NCBI GenBank assembly: GCA_003251955.1
Contig: QKDV01000054.1
Location: 1 to 6,803 of the forward strand
From: Methanospirillum hungatei
Lineage (GTDB): Archaea; Halobacteriota; Methanomicrobia; Methanomicrobiales; Methanospirillaceae
Direction: 5' to 3'
DNA length: 6,803 bases
The notes below the pieces were generated by a model that saw only the letters and a list, made by a program, of their open reading frames with translations, did no database searches and was not told the origin of the DNA. Shown one piece after another: positions 1 through 6,145 of this stretch. The translations under genes were made by a program, and so were the position numbers. The stretch's first letter is position 1. Each line of letters opens with the position of its first letter.

Positions 1-784
1 AACACCTTCGTCCACAAAAGATCCTAACCAACCCGTTTATGGGGATAGTGAGGAGAGTTCTGGAGTAACAACCGAATCAACACCTTCATCCACTAAAGAT
101 CCCAACCAACCAGTTTATGGAGATGGTGAGGAGAGTTCTGGAGTAACAACCGAATCAACACCTTCCTCTACAAAAGATCCCAACCAGCCTGTGTATGAGG
201 GCAGTGATGAAAATTCAGCCATTACTTCTGAATCAACTTCGTCCTCTAAAATTAAAGATTCAAATCAGCCAGTATATGGAGATAGTGAAGAATCATCAGA
301 AGAGAATTCTGACTCGGTCGACACAGAGGAGACTGAGGAAACTTCTACTGAAGAACCGACCCCTTCCGCTGCTATAAGTAAGTCTGGTCAGCATGTTCTC
401 TATGATGGTTCGATTAATCTTCCATCAGGTGATGTGAATGTCACCGCAACTTCTGAAATGGATTATGATATTGGGGCTGATACCCCGCTCGGGCTGCTCC
501 AGTACCTCGTGAATGATGGAAAGATATCTGTCCTGAGCATTAATGACAGGGGGATGAGGAAGGGAAATATTCTGGCTATCGATGGAATTGAAGATTACCA
601 GTATGGCGACGAAGCCTGGTTTGTACAGGTGAATGATCTCACACTCCAGTCTTATACAAATCCAGATTCCGACGGACTTAATGTTAAAAAAATCAACTCC
701 GGTGATGAAGTGACCTATTTCTACGGGAAACAGGATCAAACTCCGGATACTGCCAAGGCTGCTATCTATCTCACTATAGAATAA
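1..784 (+). CDS. Repeat-containing surface protein with C-terminal DUF4430-like domain (5' partial)
   Basis: The reading frame is open from position 2 and ends in TAA at 782-784, giving 260 residues; the start lies left of the window. A GTG at 191 is internal, because the repeats upstream continue in the same frame. The first 105 or so residues are an acidic Ser/Thr/Pro-rich tandem repeat with the recurrent core NQPVYGDSEESS, followed by a Glu/Thr-rich linker. Such linkers are typical of extracellular stalks that hold a domain away from the envelope. The last ~130 residues (383-781) resemble DUF4430 (transcobalamin-like C-terminal) domains of methanogen surface proteins: an aliphatic-rich segment with TPLGLLQYL, then AWFVQVN, then a GDEVTYFYG strand near the end. 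The protein stops soon after this domain, with no PGF-CTERM-like tail or final membrane helix, so any anchor or signal peptide must lie in the missing N-terminal part. Secretion and ligand binding are inferred. The nearby RNase P gene says nothing about its role. Confidence 0.8.
   Translation, partial: TPSSTKDPNQPVYGDSEESSGVTTESTPSSTKDPNQPVYGDGEESSGVTTESTPSSTKDPNQPVYEGSDENSAITSESTSSSKIKDSNQPVYGDSEESSEENSDSVDTEETEETSTEEPTPSAAISKSGQHVLYDGSINLPSGDVNVTATSEMDYDIGADTPLGLLQYLVNDGKISVLSINDRGMRKGNILAIDGIEDYQYGDEAWFVQVNDLTLQSYTNPDSDGLNVKKINSGDEVTYFYGKQDQTPDTAKAAIYLTIE
2..316 (+). repeat. In-frame tandem repeat, 78-bp unit, four copies visible
   Basis: Units begin at 2, 80, 158 and 236. The first three are exactly 78 bp (26 codons); the fourth is about 81 bp and more diverged. 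Units 1 and 2 differ at six of 78 positions, and five of those changes are synonymous. Unit 3 keeps the first half (TPSSTKDPNQPVY) but differs in the second, and unit 4 keeps mainly the NQPVYGDSEESS core. The array runs off the left edge, so the total copy number is unknown. It encodes the acidic, hydroxyl-rich stalk of the surface protein, and the graded divergence suggests duplication from the upstream end. Confidence 0.9.
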
Positions 785-802
785 TTTTTGATCCCTTTTT
801 TT
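785..802 (+). terminator. T-rich intrinsic terminator after the surface protein gene
   Basis: Directly after the TAA stop there are two T-runs, five T at 785-789 and seven T at 796-802. Archaeal RNA polymerase can terminate at U-rich tracts without a stable hairpin, so this is a plausible terminator separating the surface protein gene from rnpB. I see no clear stem-loop in front of it. Confidence 0.5.
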
Positions 803-840
803 GGTCAGCTTCTTCAACAATTACTGATAACCCATAAGGT

Positions 841-1157
841 GAGAGGGAGAGTGCGGCTGACGGTAGCCTGTATGATCTTCATACTGGCAGCTGAGGAAAG
901 TCCCCCCACCAACCGGGTACGCAGCCTCGTTCACTCGGGGATGGCGAGAGTCATGGCTATGGCACAGAAACGACACGGCCTGCTCTGAGCCATGATGCAG
1001 AACCAAACTGCAGAGCATCGAAGAGCAGGAGTCGATGGAACGGTGAATCCCTGCGGGTGCAAGCCGGAACAGGGCATACAGACAGCCCGGTGTCTGCCCG
1101 GGTTCGGCGCTAAGCTGAATGCCGCAATGAACAGAAGGGGGCTTACTCCTCCCACTC
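841..1157 (+). ncRNA. rnpB: RNase P RNA (archaeal, probably type A)
   Basis: This is the catalytic RNA of ribonuclease P, which removes 5' leaders from pre-tRNAs together with the archaeal Pop5/Rpp30/Rpp21/Rpp29/L7Ae-type proteins. Conserved regions are recognisable: CR-I GAGGAAAGTCCCCC (893-906), ACAGAAACGACACGG (964-978), GGTGAATCCC (1042-1051), a GCAAGCCGGAACAGGG block (1059-1074) and CR-V ACAGAAGGGGGCTTAC (1131-1146). Helices can be drawn by hand: P1 841-849 with 1149-1157 (one A-A mismatch), P2 TGCGGC 852-857 with GCCGCA 1121-1126, P3 866-874 with 880-888, and P4 AAG-U-CCCCC (898-906) with GGGGGCTT (1137-1144), including the universally conserved bulged U at 901. The boundaries are those of P1; the real ends may lie a few bases outside. 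No convincing TATA box is visible in the ~40 bases upstream, and no T-tract follows the 3' end. Weak open frames across this RNA on both strands are not genes. Confidence 0.96.
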
Positions 1158-1207
1158 AATACTAATGTTGAGAACGATTCAAGTAGCTGGTGTGGCTATT
1201 GCTATAT

Positions 1208-1954
1208 ATGGAGACACCGGCGTGGTATACTGGAAGCTCTTTTCTTGATCAGACCCGTCTGCAGGAGTCAGTACCATCATCGGAAACCGAAACCGGGAAT
1301 CTGAAGGTCTGTGGAACATGTGAACCATCACAGAACCTGATTGTCCTTCCAAAAGTATCCGAAATTACGATGGATCCTGTGCTTTTGTGTGATACCATGG
1401 GAATGCGGAGAACGGTAAGGGACTACTCCGATGGACCTGTCATGAAGTGGGAACTCTCGATGATGCTCCATTATACCCAGGGAGTAAGTGAATCCGGAGG
1501 AGCTCCCCATTTTCGTAATGCTCCTTCAGCAGGTGCTCTGCACCCGTTTGAGACATACATCGTAGTAAACCGGGTTGAAGGCATTGAAGCCGGAATTTAC
1601 CGATATCTTCCACTTGACCACGCGCTGGTCCGGGAAACCTGTCATATCGGAGGCGGTGAGGCGATCGCTGCTGCCTGTAGAAGACCGGAACTAGTGCAGA
1701 AAGCAGCGATTACATTTCTCTGGATAGCAGTGCCTGACCGAATCCTCTGGAAATTCGGATCACGAGGCTGGCGATACCTGTTCATTGAGGCCGGTCATGT
1801 ATGTCAGAATCTCTATCTTATCGCAACTGCTCTTGGTTGTGGAACCTGTGCCATTGGTTCGTACCGGGATGATGAGATAAACTGTGCCCTTGCTATCGAT
1901 GGAAAAGAACAATTCTGCATCTATATGGCAACCGTTGGCAAAAGAAAAAAATAA
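1208..1954 (+). CDS. SagB-type nitroreductase-fold FMN oxidoreductase
   Basis: From ATG 1208 the product has 248 residues. It matches the SagB/ThcOx-type dehydrogenase branch of the nitroreductase superfamily: an N-terminal SSFLDQT segment, LP before the core, the FMN-phosphate motif MRRTVRDYSDGPV, a central APSAGALHPFETYIVV, YRYLPLDHAL, the helix GWRYLFIEAGHVCQNLYLIA, and LGCGTCAIGSY with a C-terminal YMATVGK. Known relatives are FMN-dependent; in peptide natural product clusters SagB oxidises azolines to azoles, but many archaeal members are stand-alone with unknown substrate. No YcaO, precursor peptide or transporter is visible here. Cysteine is unusually frequent, including a CGTC near residue 35 and another in the C-terminal motif. 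GTG 1190, directly after an in-frame TAG at 1184, is an alternative start adding six residues; neither has a strong ribosome binding site. ATG 1208 was preferred because it keeps the family's N-terminal motif. Family assignment is firm, substrate unknown. Confidence 0.88.
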   Translation: METPAWYTGSSFLDQTRLQESVPSSETETGNLKVCGTCEPSQNLIVLPKVSEITMDPVLLCDTMGMRRTVRDYSDGPVMKWELSMMLHYTQGVSESGGAPHFRNAPSAGALHPFETYIVVNRVEGIEAGIYRYLPLDHALVRETCHIGGGEAIAAACRRPELVQKAAITFLWIAVPDRILWKFGSRGWRYLFIEAGHVCQNLYLIATALGCGTCAIGSYRDDEINCALAIDGKEQFCIYMATVGKRKK

Positions 1955-1955
1955 T

Positions 1956-2774
1956 TTATCGTTTCAGAGGAGGTCTTATCGGAAGGTTTCTGGAGATGAG
2001 ATAATCTTTCACTTCTGATACTGTCAATTCCCCGTAGTGGAAGACACTTGCCGCAAGTGCTGCATCTGCTTTCCCATAAACAAATCCATCATAAAAATGT
2101 TCCAGATTCCCGACTCCTCCGGATGCGATGACTGGTATTCCTACAGCATCTGATATCCGGGATGTGATTGGAATATCGAACCCATCTTTTGTTCCGTCTG
2201 TTTCCATTGAGGTCAGAAGAATCTCCCCTGCACCCCGGTCTTCTGCTTCCTTTGCCCACTTTATTGCATCAATTCCGGTTGGCTTTGATCCTCCGTAAGT
2301 GACAACCTCATACCAGCATGAGGTACCGTCTTTAAGTATAACCTGGGAAGCATCCGGGTTTTCTGTCATATTTCGTCTGACATCAATGGCAACCACGATG
2401 CACTGGGTTCCAAAGGCCCTGGCTCCCTGTTCAATGAGTGAGGGATCTTCAACAGCGCTCGTATTCATGCTCACCTTGTCTGCCCCTGCACGCAGCGTTC
2501 TTTTAATATCATCGAGTGATCTGATTCCGCCACCGACGGTTAGAGGAAGAAAAAGGCGGTCTGCAGCACGGCTGATCACATCAATGATCATTCCTCTCTT
2601 CTCTTTTGATGCCGTTATATCGAGGAATACCACTTCATCCGCACCCTGTTCGTTGTACCTTTCGGCAAGTTCAACAGGGTCGCCGGCATCGCGCAGGCCC
2701 AAAAAGTTCGTCCCTTTCACTACACGACCATCTTTAATATCCAGGCATGGTATGATGCGGCGGGTAAGTACCAT
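1956..2774 (-). CDS. hisF: Imidazole glycerol phosphate synthase, cyclase subunit HisF
   Basis: The 272-residue product is a complete (beta/alpha)8-barrel HisF. With glutaminase HisH it converts PRFAR plus glutamine-derived ammonia to imidazole glycerol phosphate (histidine pathway) and AICAR (returned to purine synthesis), in the cytoplasm. Sequence evidence: the N-terminal [17 protein letters not shown] with catalytic Asp12, [18 protein letters not shown] (phosphate binding), [11 protein letters not shown], the second catalytic Asp131 in [24 protein letters not shown] and the C-terminal phosphate site [15 protein letters not shown]. It is slightly longer than the ~253-258 residues of bacterial HisF, mainly through a segment around residues 135-165 (MTENPDASQ to [10 protein letters not shown]). 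ATG 2774 has a good Shine-Dalgarno (2784-2789). No other his gene is in view, consistent with the scattered his genes of many methanogens. Its stop is one base from the stop of the convergent oxidoreductase gene. Confidence 0.97.
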   Translation of the reverse strand: MVLTRRIIPCLDIKDGRVVKGTNFLGLRDAGDPVELAERYNEQGADEVVFLDITASKEKRGMIIDVISRAADRLFLPLTVGGGIRSLDDIKRTLRAGADKVSMNTSAVEDPSLIEQGARAFGTQCIVVAIDVRRNMTENPDASQVILKDGTSCWYEVVTYGGSKPTGIDAIKWAKEAEDRGAGEILLTSMETDGTKDGFDIPITSRISDAVGIPVIASGGVGNLEHFYDGFVYGKADAALAASVFHYGELTVSEVKDYLISRNLPIRPPLKR

Positions 2775-2783
2775 ACCTGAGAT

Positions 2784-2789
2784 CTCCTC
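2784..2789 (-). promoter_or_regulatory. Shine-Dalgarno of hisF
   Basis: On the minus strand GAGGAG lies nine bases upstream of the ATG at 2774. It complements the 3' end of archaeal 16S rRNA and supports this start codon. It is the clearest ribosome binding site in the window; the other genes lack a comparable one. Confidence 0.75.
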
Positions 2790-2829
2790 TGGCTAACCTG
2801 AAGAGGGTTATGCTCCTATATCTGATTCA

Positions 2830-2836
2830 TTTAATA
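2830..2836. promoter_or_regulatory. Candidate TATA box(es) in the hisF / hydrolase divergent intergenic region
   Basis: The 142-bp region 2775-2916 separates the divergent hisF and hydrolase genes and must hold both promoters. The only A/T-rich core is TTTAATA at 2830-2836, read on the minus strand as part of ATTAAATGA. About 25 bases away on either side would put starts near 2860 (plus, a leader of ~55 nt) and near 2806 (minus, a leader of ~30 nt). Neither match to the archaeal box A is strong, and use of one A/T patch in both directions is only a possibility. Confidence 0.3.
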
Positions 2837-2916
2837 GTGCTGACGTCCTTATTACTCCCAAGATTTGAAACTTCTGTCTGGGACGCGGGCAATCTGCAAC
2901 CGGATCAGAATGTTTT

Positions 2917-4155
2917 ATGGACGATATCATGGACTCAGGAGATCTAAAGATTGAATGGGCACGGCAGTATATGCCGGTCCTTGGCACCATTGCAGAACGG
3001 TTTAAAAAAGATAAGCCTTTTGATGGGATGACCATTGGCATGGCACTTCATGTCGAGGCTAAAACCGCAAACCTGGTAAAAACCCTTGCAGCAGGGGGAG
3101 CTAAAGTCTTTATCACCGGGTGCAATCCACTCTCAACTCAGGATGATGTGGCCCAGGCTTTAGACAGAGTTCCGGGTGTCACCTGTTATGCAAAACGCGG
3201 ATGCTCGGTCGACGAGTACTACCAGGCTATGGATGCAGTTCTTGATGCAAAACCTGACATCACCATTGACGACGGGATGGATCTGATCCACCGGATGCAC
3301 ACAACAAGGCGTGATGTCCTTGGAAAGATCATAGGTGGATGCGAAGAGACGACTACCGGTATTCACCGTCTGCGTGCTATGGCAGAAGAGGGAAAGCTCG
3401 AGTTCCCTGTCATCGCTGTCAATGATACCCCGATGAAGCGGTTCTTTGATAATGTCCATGGAACCGGAGAAAGTGCCCTGACCGCGATCATGGCAACCAC
3501 GAACAGCCTCATTGCAGGTAAGTGGCTGGTTGTTGCAGGATTTGGATACTGTGGAAGAGGTATCGCCCGTAAGGCTTCAGGACTTGGTGCAAAGGTTATC
3601 GTAACCGAGATCGATCCACGTCGTGCCCTGGAAGCATACATGGAAGGATTTCATGTTATGCCGATGAGCAAAGCAGCAGAAGTTGGTGACATATTCATCA
3701 CTACTACCGGTAACAAGGACATCATCAGAGAAGAACATTTCAAACTGCTCAAAGATGGTGCAATTCTCTCCAATGCCGGTCACTTCAATGTTGAGATCGA
3801 TGGAGCATGGCTGAATTCACACGCTGAGAAGATAACCGAACGTGATGGAATTCACAGTTACCTGATCAATGGTCGTACGATACACCTCCTTGCAGAAGGC
3901 AGGCTTGTAAACCTGGCTGTACCAAAAGGCATGGGTCATCCAATCGAAGTAATGGATCTCTCCTTCGCTCTGCAGGCCCTTGGCACCCGGTTTATTGCAG
4001 AACACCATTCAGAACTCAAACCCGGAGTTCATGAGGTTCCAGACAGCATCGACCGTGAAGTTGCATCAATAAAACTCGCTTCACTCGGTCTTGGGATAGA
4101 CATCCTGAGTGCTGATCAGGAACACTATATGTGCAGCTGGGATGTCGGGACGTAA
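2917..4155 (+). CDS. ahcY: S-adenosyl/S-inosylhomocysteine hydrolase (AhcY family, methanogen type)
   Basis: The 412-residue protein is a complete NAD-dependent AhcY-family enzyme that splits the by-product of SAM-dependent methylation into homocysteine and a nucleoside, in the cytoplasm. Visible landmarks: MALHVEAKTA (His45), CNPLSTQDDVAQAL (69-82), the DDG at 118-120, CEETTTG (Glu144), NDTPMKRFFDN (Lys174, Asp178, Asn179), the Rossmann motif AGFGYCGRG (207-215), NAGHFNVEID, and LAEGRLVNL with GMGHPIEVMDLSFALQ. The C-terminus ends soon after the SW of HYMCSWDVGT, lacking the Lys/Tyr tail of the eukaryotic enzyme, as in archaeal and Thermotoga forms. The sequence closely follows Methanocaldococcus MJ1388, reported to prefer S-inosylhomocysteine after deamination of SAH; that activity is plausible here but not shown by sequence alone. 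ATG 2929 (MDSGDLKIEW) is an alternative start; neither ATG has a strong Shine-Dalgarno, and the frame is closed by TGA at 2866. Confidence 0.95.
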   Translation: MDDIMDSGDLKIEWARQYMPVLGTIAERFKKDKPFDGMTIGMALHVEAKTANLVKTLAAGGAKVFITGCNPLSTQDDVAQALDRVPGVTCYAKRGCSVDEYYQAMDAVLDAKPDITIDDGMDLIHRMHTTRRDVLGKIIGGCEETTTGIHRLRAMAEEGKLEFPVIAVNDTPMKRFFDNVHGTGESALTAIMATTNSLIAGKWLVVAGFGYCGRGIARKASGLGAKVIVTEIDPRRALEAYMEGFHVMPMSKAAEVGDIFITTTGNKDIIREEHFKLLKDGAILSNAGHFNVEIDGAWLNSHAEKITERDGIHSYLINGRTIHLLAEGRLVNLAVPKGMGHPIEVMDLSFALQALGTRFIAEHHSELKPGVHEVPDSIDREVASIKLASLGLGIDILSADQEHYMCSWDVGT

Positions 4156-4165
4156 ATTAAAATAA

Positions 4166-4174
4166 TTTTTTTTT
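4166..4174 (+). terminator. Poly-T terminator after the hydrolase gene
   Basis: Nine consecutive T follow 10 bases after the TAA stop at 4153-4155, inside an A/T-only stretch. This fits a U-tract archaeal terminator. The tract overlaps the stop codon (4173-4175) of the convergent TPR gene. On the opposite strand the same A/T-rich stretch gives a weaker T-rich run that may end the TPR transcript. Confidence 0.6.
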
Positions 4175-6089
4175 AGTGAGCAAATTTACCCTTTGCTTTC
4201 ATACTTGTTGCAACCCTGGGATCAATGGTGGTTGCTTTTTGGAAACAAACAAAGGCTTCACGTTTTGCACCTAGATCATCGAGAATGATCCCTTTATTAA
4301 GCAGGGCTCCCACGTGTTTTGGATCAAGCCTGAGTGTCCGATCATAGCACTGTATCGCTTCTTTGTGTCTGACAAGATCCGTGTAGATGAGACCCATGTG
4401 AAACCAGGCTGCTGCAAATTGCGGGTCAACATTGGTTGCCTGGGTAAAAGCCTGAAGTGCTTCATAATATTGTTCAAGAGCCCGGTGTATCTTTCCCTTA
4501 TTGAAATAGGCCTTAACATTGAACTTATCCAGATTGATCACTTTTTCGTATGAGGTTAAAGCGTCATCATACTGTTTGGATTTGTGGAGGATCAATCCCC
4601 TGTTAAACCATGCCTCAATATTGCCCGGGTTCTGTTCAATAGCAACCTCGTAGTATTGCAGGGCGTCTACATGCCTCTTTAATTTATGGAAGCATGATGC
4701 ACGATTTCTCATCGCCTCAGCATGACGTGGATTCAGTTTAAGGGCATTTTCATAGCAGGGAAGGGCCTGTTCATACCGTTTTAGTTTATGAAAGCAGAGA
4801 CCGCGAAGGTTCCAGGCATCAGCACTCCATTTATCAACCACAAGTGCTTTTTTAGTGGCATCCAAGGCTTCTTCGATCTTGTTAAGTTTTAAAAGAAGGT
4901 CTGCACGGGAAAGCCAGGCACTGATCTCACGGGGTGATATCTCGATTAGCTTTGATGAACTTTGCAGAGCTTCCTGGTATCTGTTCATCTTGATAAATGA
5001 ACGGATCTTAAAAAGCCAGGCCGAGAGATTTCTTTTATCTAACTCAAGAACTTTGTCAAATGCAGAGAGAGCATCCGGGTGTTGATCCAGTTCAAAGAGA
5101 CAGATCCCTTTATGGAGCCATCCTGCCATCTCTTTCGGGTTATGCTCAGTTGCCGAGTTAAAAGCAGAGGCTGCCTCTCGATATTGTTTCAGATTCTGTA
5201 GGCAGTAGCCTTTGAATAGCCATGCACGGGCATGACGACGATCCTGTGATATGACGAGATCAAAGGCTGTTAGCGCTTCTTCATCCCGATGTAGGTTGAA
5301 CAGACAGTATCCCTTAAAAAGAGCAGCTTTTATTTGATTAGCATCAAGAGAAAGTGCTTTGTCAAAACAGATCAATGCTTCTTCGTACGATTTTTTATTG
5401 TGCAGGATACTTCCGCGATATAGCCAGGCCTGAGACTGGTTTGGATCAATCTCTATACTCTTCTCAAGAAATGGCAGGGCTTTATCATACTCACCTGCAT
5501 GAATAAGGTTAACTGCAGTAACATAACAGACATTTCCAAGATCCTGACCTGAAAGGAAGACACCTGGTATTGCTGATGCATCACCCTGTGCACCATCTTC
5601 TGCCTCCTCTCCTATGTCAAGTTCTTCTATCTGTTCTTCAAGAATTCGGTTTTCATCAACTATTCCTGCTGAAAGGGTGGCATCGGCGAGGTATTGGCTT
5701 TCAGGAAGCTGGCTGGTTCCCTGTTGAGATTCATTATTGTCAGCTTGTGATGAATTATCTGATGTGAGGTGAGAATGATAGTTTTCATCGGTGATGGGAT
5801 CGTCACCTATCGGCTCATCAGAGTCATAATCAAGATCAGCCTGTTCATCTCCTGATACTGGTATTTCTGTACTGTCTTCAGAATCAGGAATACATGTCTC
5901 GGATGTTGTTACAAGTGATTCACTAATAACAGGATCCTGACTTAACTCTGGTGTCTCTGCTACAGGGTTTTTTTGTGTCGCTGATACATCATCAAGAAGA
6001 TATGAGAGCATCTCCTCATATTGGGAAGTAGTTATCTCCCCTTTGGCAAATCGGACCTTAAGTATCTTTATAGGATCCTCGTCAGACAT
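4173..6089 (-). CDS. SHOCT-like domain / acidic linker / 13-TPR protein
   Basis: From ATG 6089 the product has 638 residues. Residues 4-33 (DEDPIKILKVRFAKGEITTS and the YEEMLSYLL that follows) match the SHOCT motif, a short helical oligomerisation-type module that in this family sits at the N-terminus. Residues ~34-185 form a low-complexity linker rich in Asp, Glu, Ser and Gln, probably disordered. Residues 186-627 are 13 uninterrupted 34-residue TPRs, each with the W/A-G-A-P pattern (for example AWLFKGYCL, EALxxFxxAL, xxDP), then an 11-residue tail. There is no signal peptide or membrane segment, so a cytoplasmic scaffold or adaptor is likely; the partner is unknown. Thirteen repeats give just under two superhelical turns. 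A TTG at 6095 in frame is a less likely start. The gene converges on the hydrolase gene (17 nt between stops) and follows the partial gene at 6146-6803 by 56 nt. TPR expansion is common in Methanospirillum and relatives. Confidence 0.92.
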   Translation of the reverse strand: MSDEDPIKILKVRFAKGEITTSQYEEMLSYLLDDVSATQKNPVAETPELSQDPVISESLVTTSETCIPDSEDSTEIPVSGDEQADLDYDSDEPIGDDPITDENYHSHLTSDNSSQADNNESQQGTSQLPESQYLADATLSAGIVDENRILEEQIEELDIGEEAEDGAQGDASAIPGVFLSGQDLGNVCYVTAVNLIHAGEYDKALPFLEKSIEIDPNQSQAWLYRGSILHNKKSYEEALICFDKALSLDANQIKAALFKGYCLFNLHRDEEALTAFDLVISQDRRHARAWLFKGYCLQNLKQYREAASAFNSATEHNPKEMAGWLHKGICLFELDQHPDALSAFDKVLELDKRNLSAWLFKIRSFIKMNRYQEALQSSSKLIEISPREISAWLSRADLLLKLNKIEEALDATKKALVVDKWSADAWNLRGLCFHKLKRYEQALPCYENALKLNPRHAEAMRNRASCFHKLKRHVDALQYYEVAIEQNPGNIEAWFNRGLILHKSKQYDDALTSYEKVINLDKFNVKAYFNKGKIHRALEQYYEALQAFTQATNVDPQFAAAWFHMGLIYTDLVRHKEAIQCYDRTLRLDPKHVGALLNKGIILDDLGAKREAFVCFQKATTIDPRVATSMKAKGKFAH

Positions 6090-6136
6090 CCACAACCCCG
6101 CATGTACAAAAAATTAGGTGCACTACACATTAAAAC

Positions 6137-6144
6137 TATTTTTA
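6137..6144 (-). promoter_or_regulatory. Candidate TATA box for the TPR gene
   Basis: The short gap 6090-6145 between the two minus-strand genes is A/T-rich. On the minus strand TAAAAATA at 6137-6144 resembles archaeal box A. A start about 25 bases downstream, near 6115, would leave a leader of about 26 nt before ATG 6089. A second A/T patch (TTTTAATG, 6128-6135) is an alternative. The TPR gene could instead be read through from the gene upstream. Confidence 0.3.
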
Positions 6145-6145
6145 C

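Noticed and set aside
2..316. CRISPR-like array
   Set aside because: The 78-bp units are contiguous with no unique spacers, keep one reading frame and encode a low-complexity protein stalk.
191..784. GTG at 191 as the true start of a 197-residue protein
   Set aside because: The same repeat peptide continues in frame upstream to the window edge, so the GTG is an internal valine codon.
788..1159. Open frames on both strands (788-988 plus; 821-1159 and 931-1155 minus) as small genes
   Set aside because: They lie across the RNase P RNA, whose conserved regions and helices explain the sequence; the translations show no family features.
1208..1954. Thiazole/oxazole-modified peptide biosynthesis cluster
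   Set aside because: Only the SagB-like gene is present; no YcaO protein, precursor peptide or transporter is found on either side.
2299..2796. 165-codon plus-strand open frame opposite hisF
   Set aside because: It is the shadow of the strongly conserved hisF coding strand and its translation has no recognisable features.
2856..2916. Known SAH or SAM riboswitch upstream of the hydrolase gene
   Set aside because: I could not match the region to any known riboswitch core, and such elements are described mainly from bacteria; only a simple imperfect hairpin is visible.
6090..6095. TTG at 6095 as the start of the TPR protein
   Set aside because: ATG 6089, two codons downstream, begins directly at the SHOCT-like segment (MSDEDPIKIL) and is a more usual start; the two extra residues add nothing.
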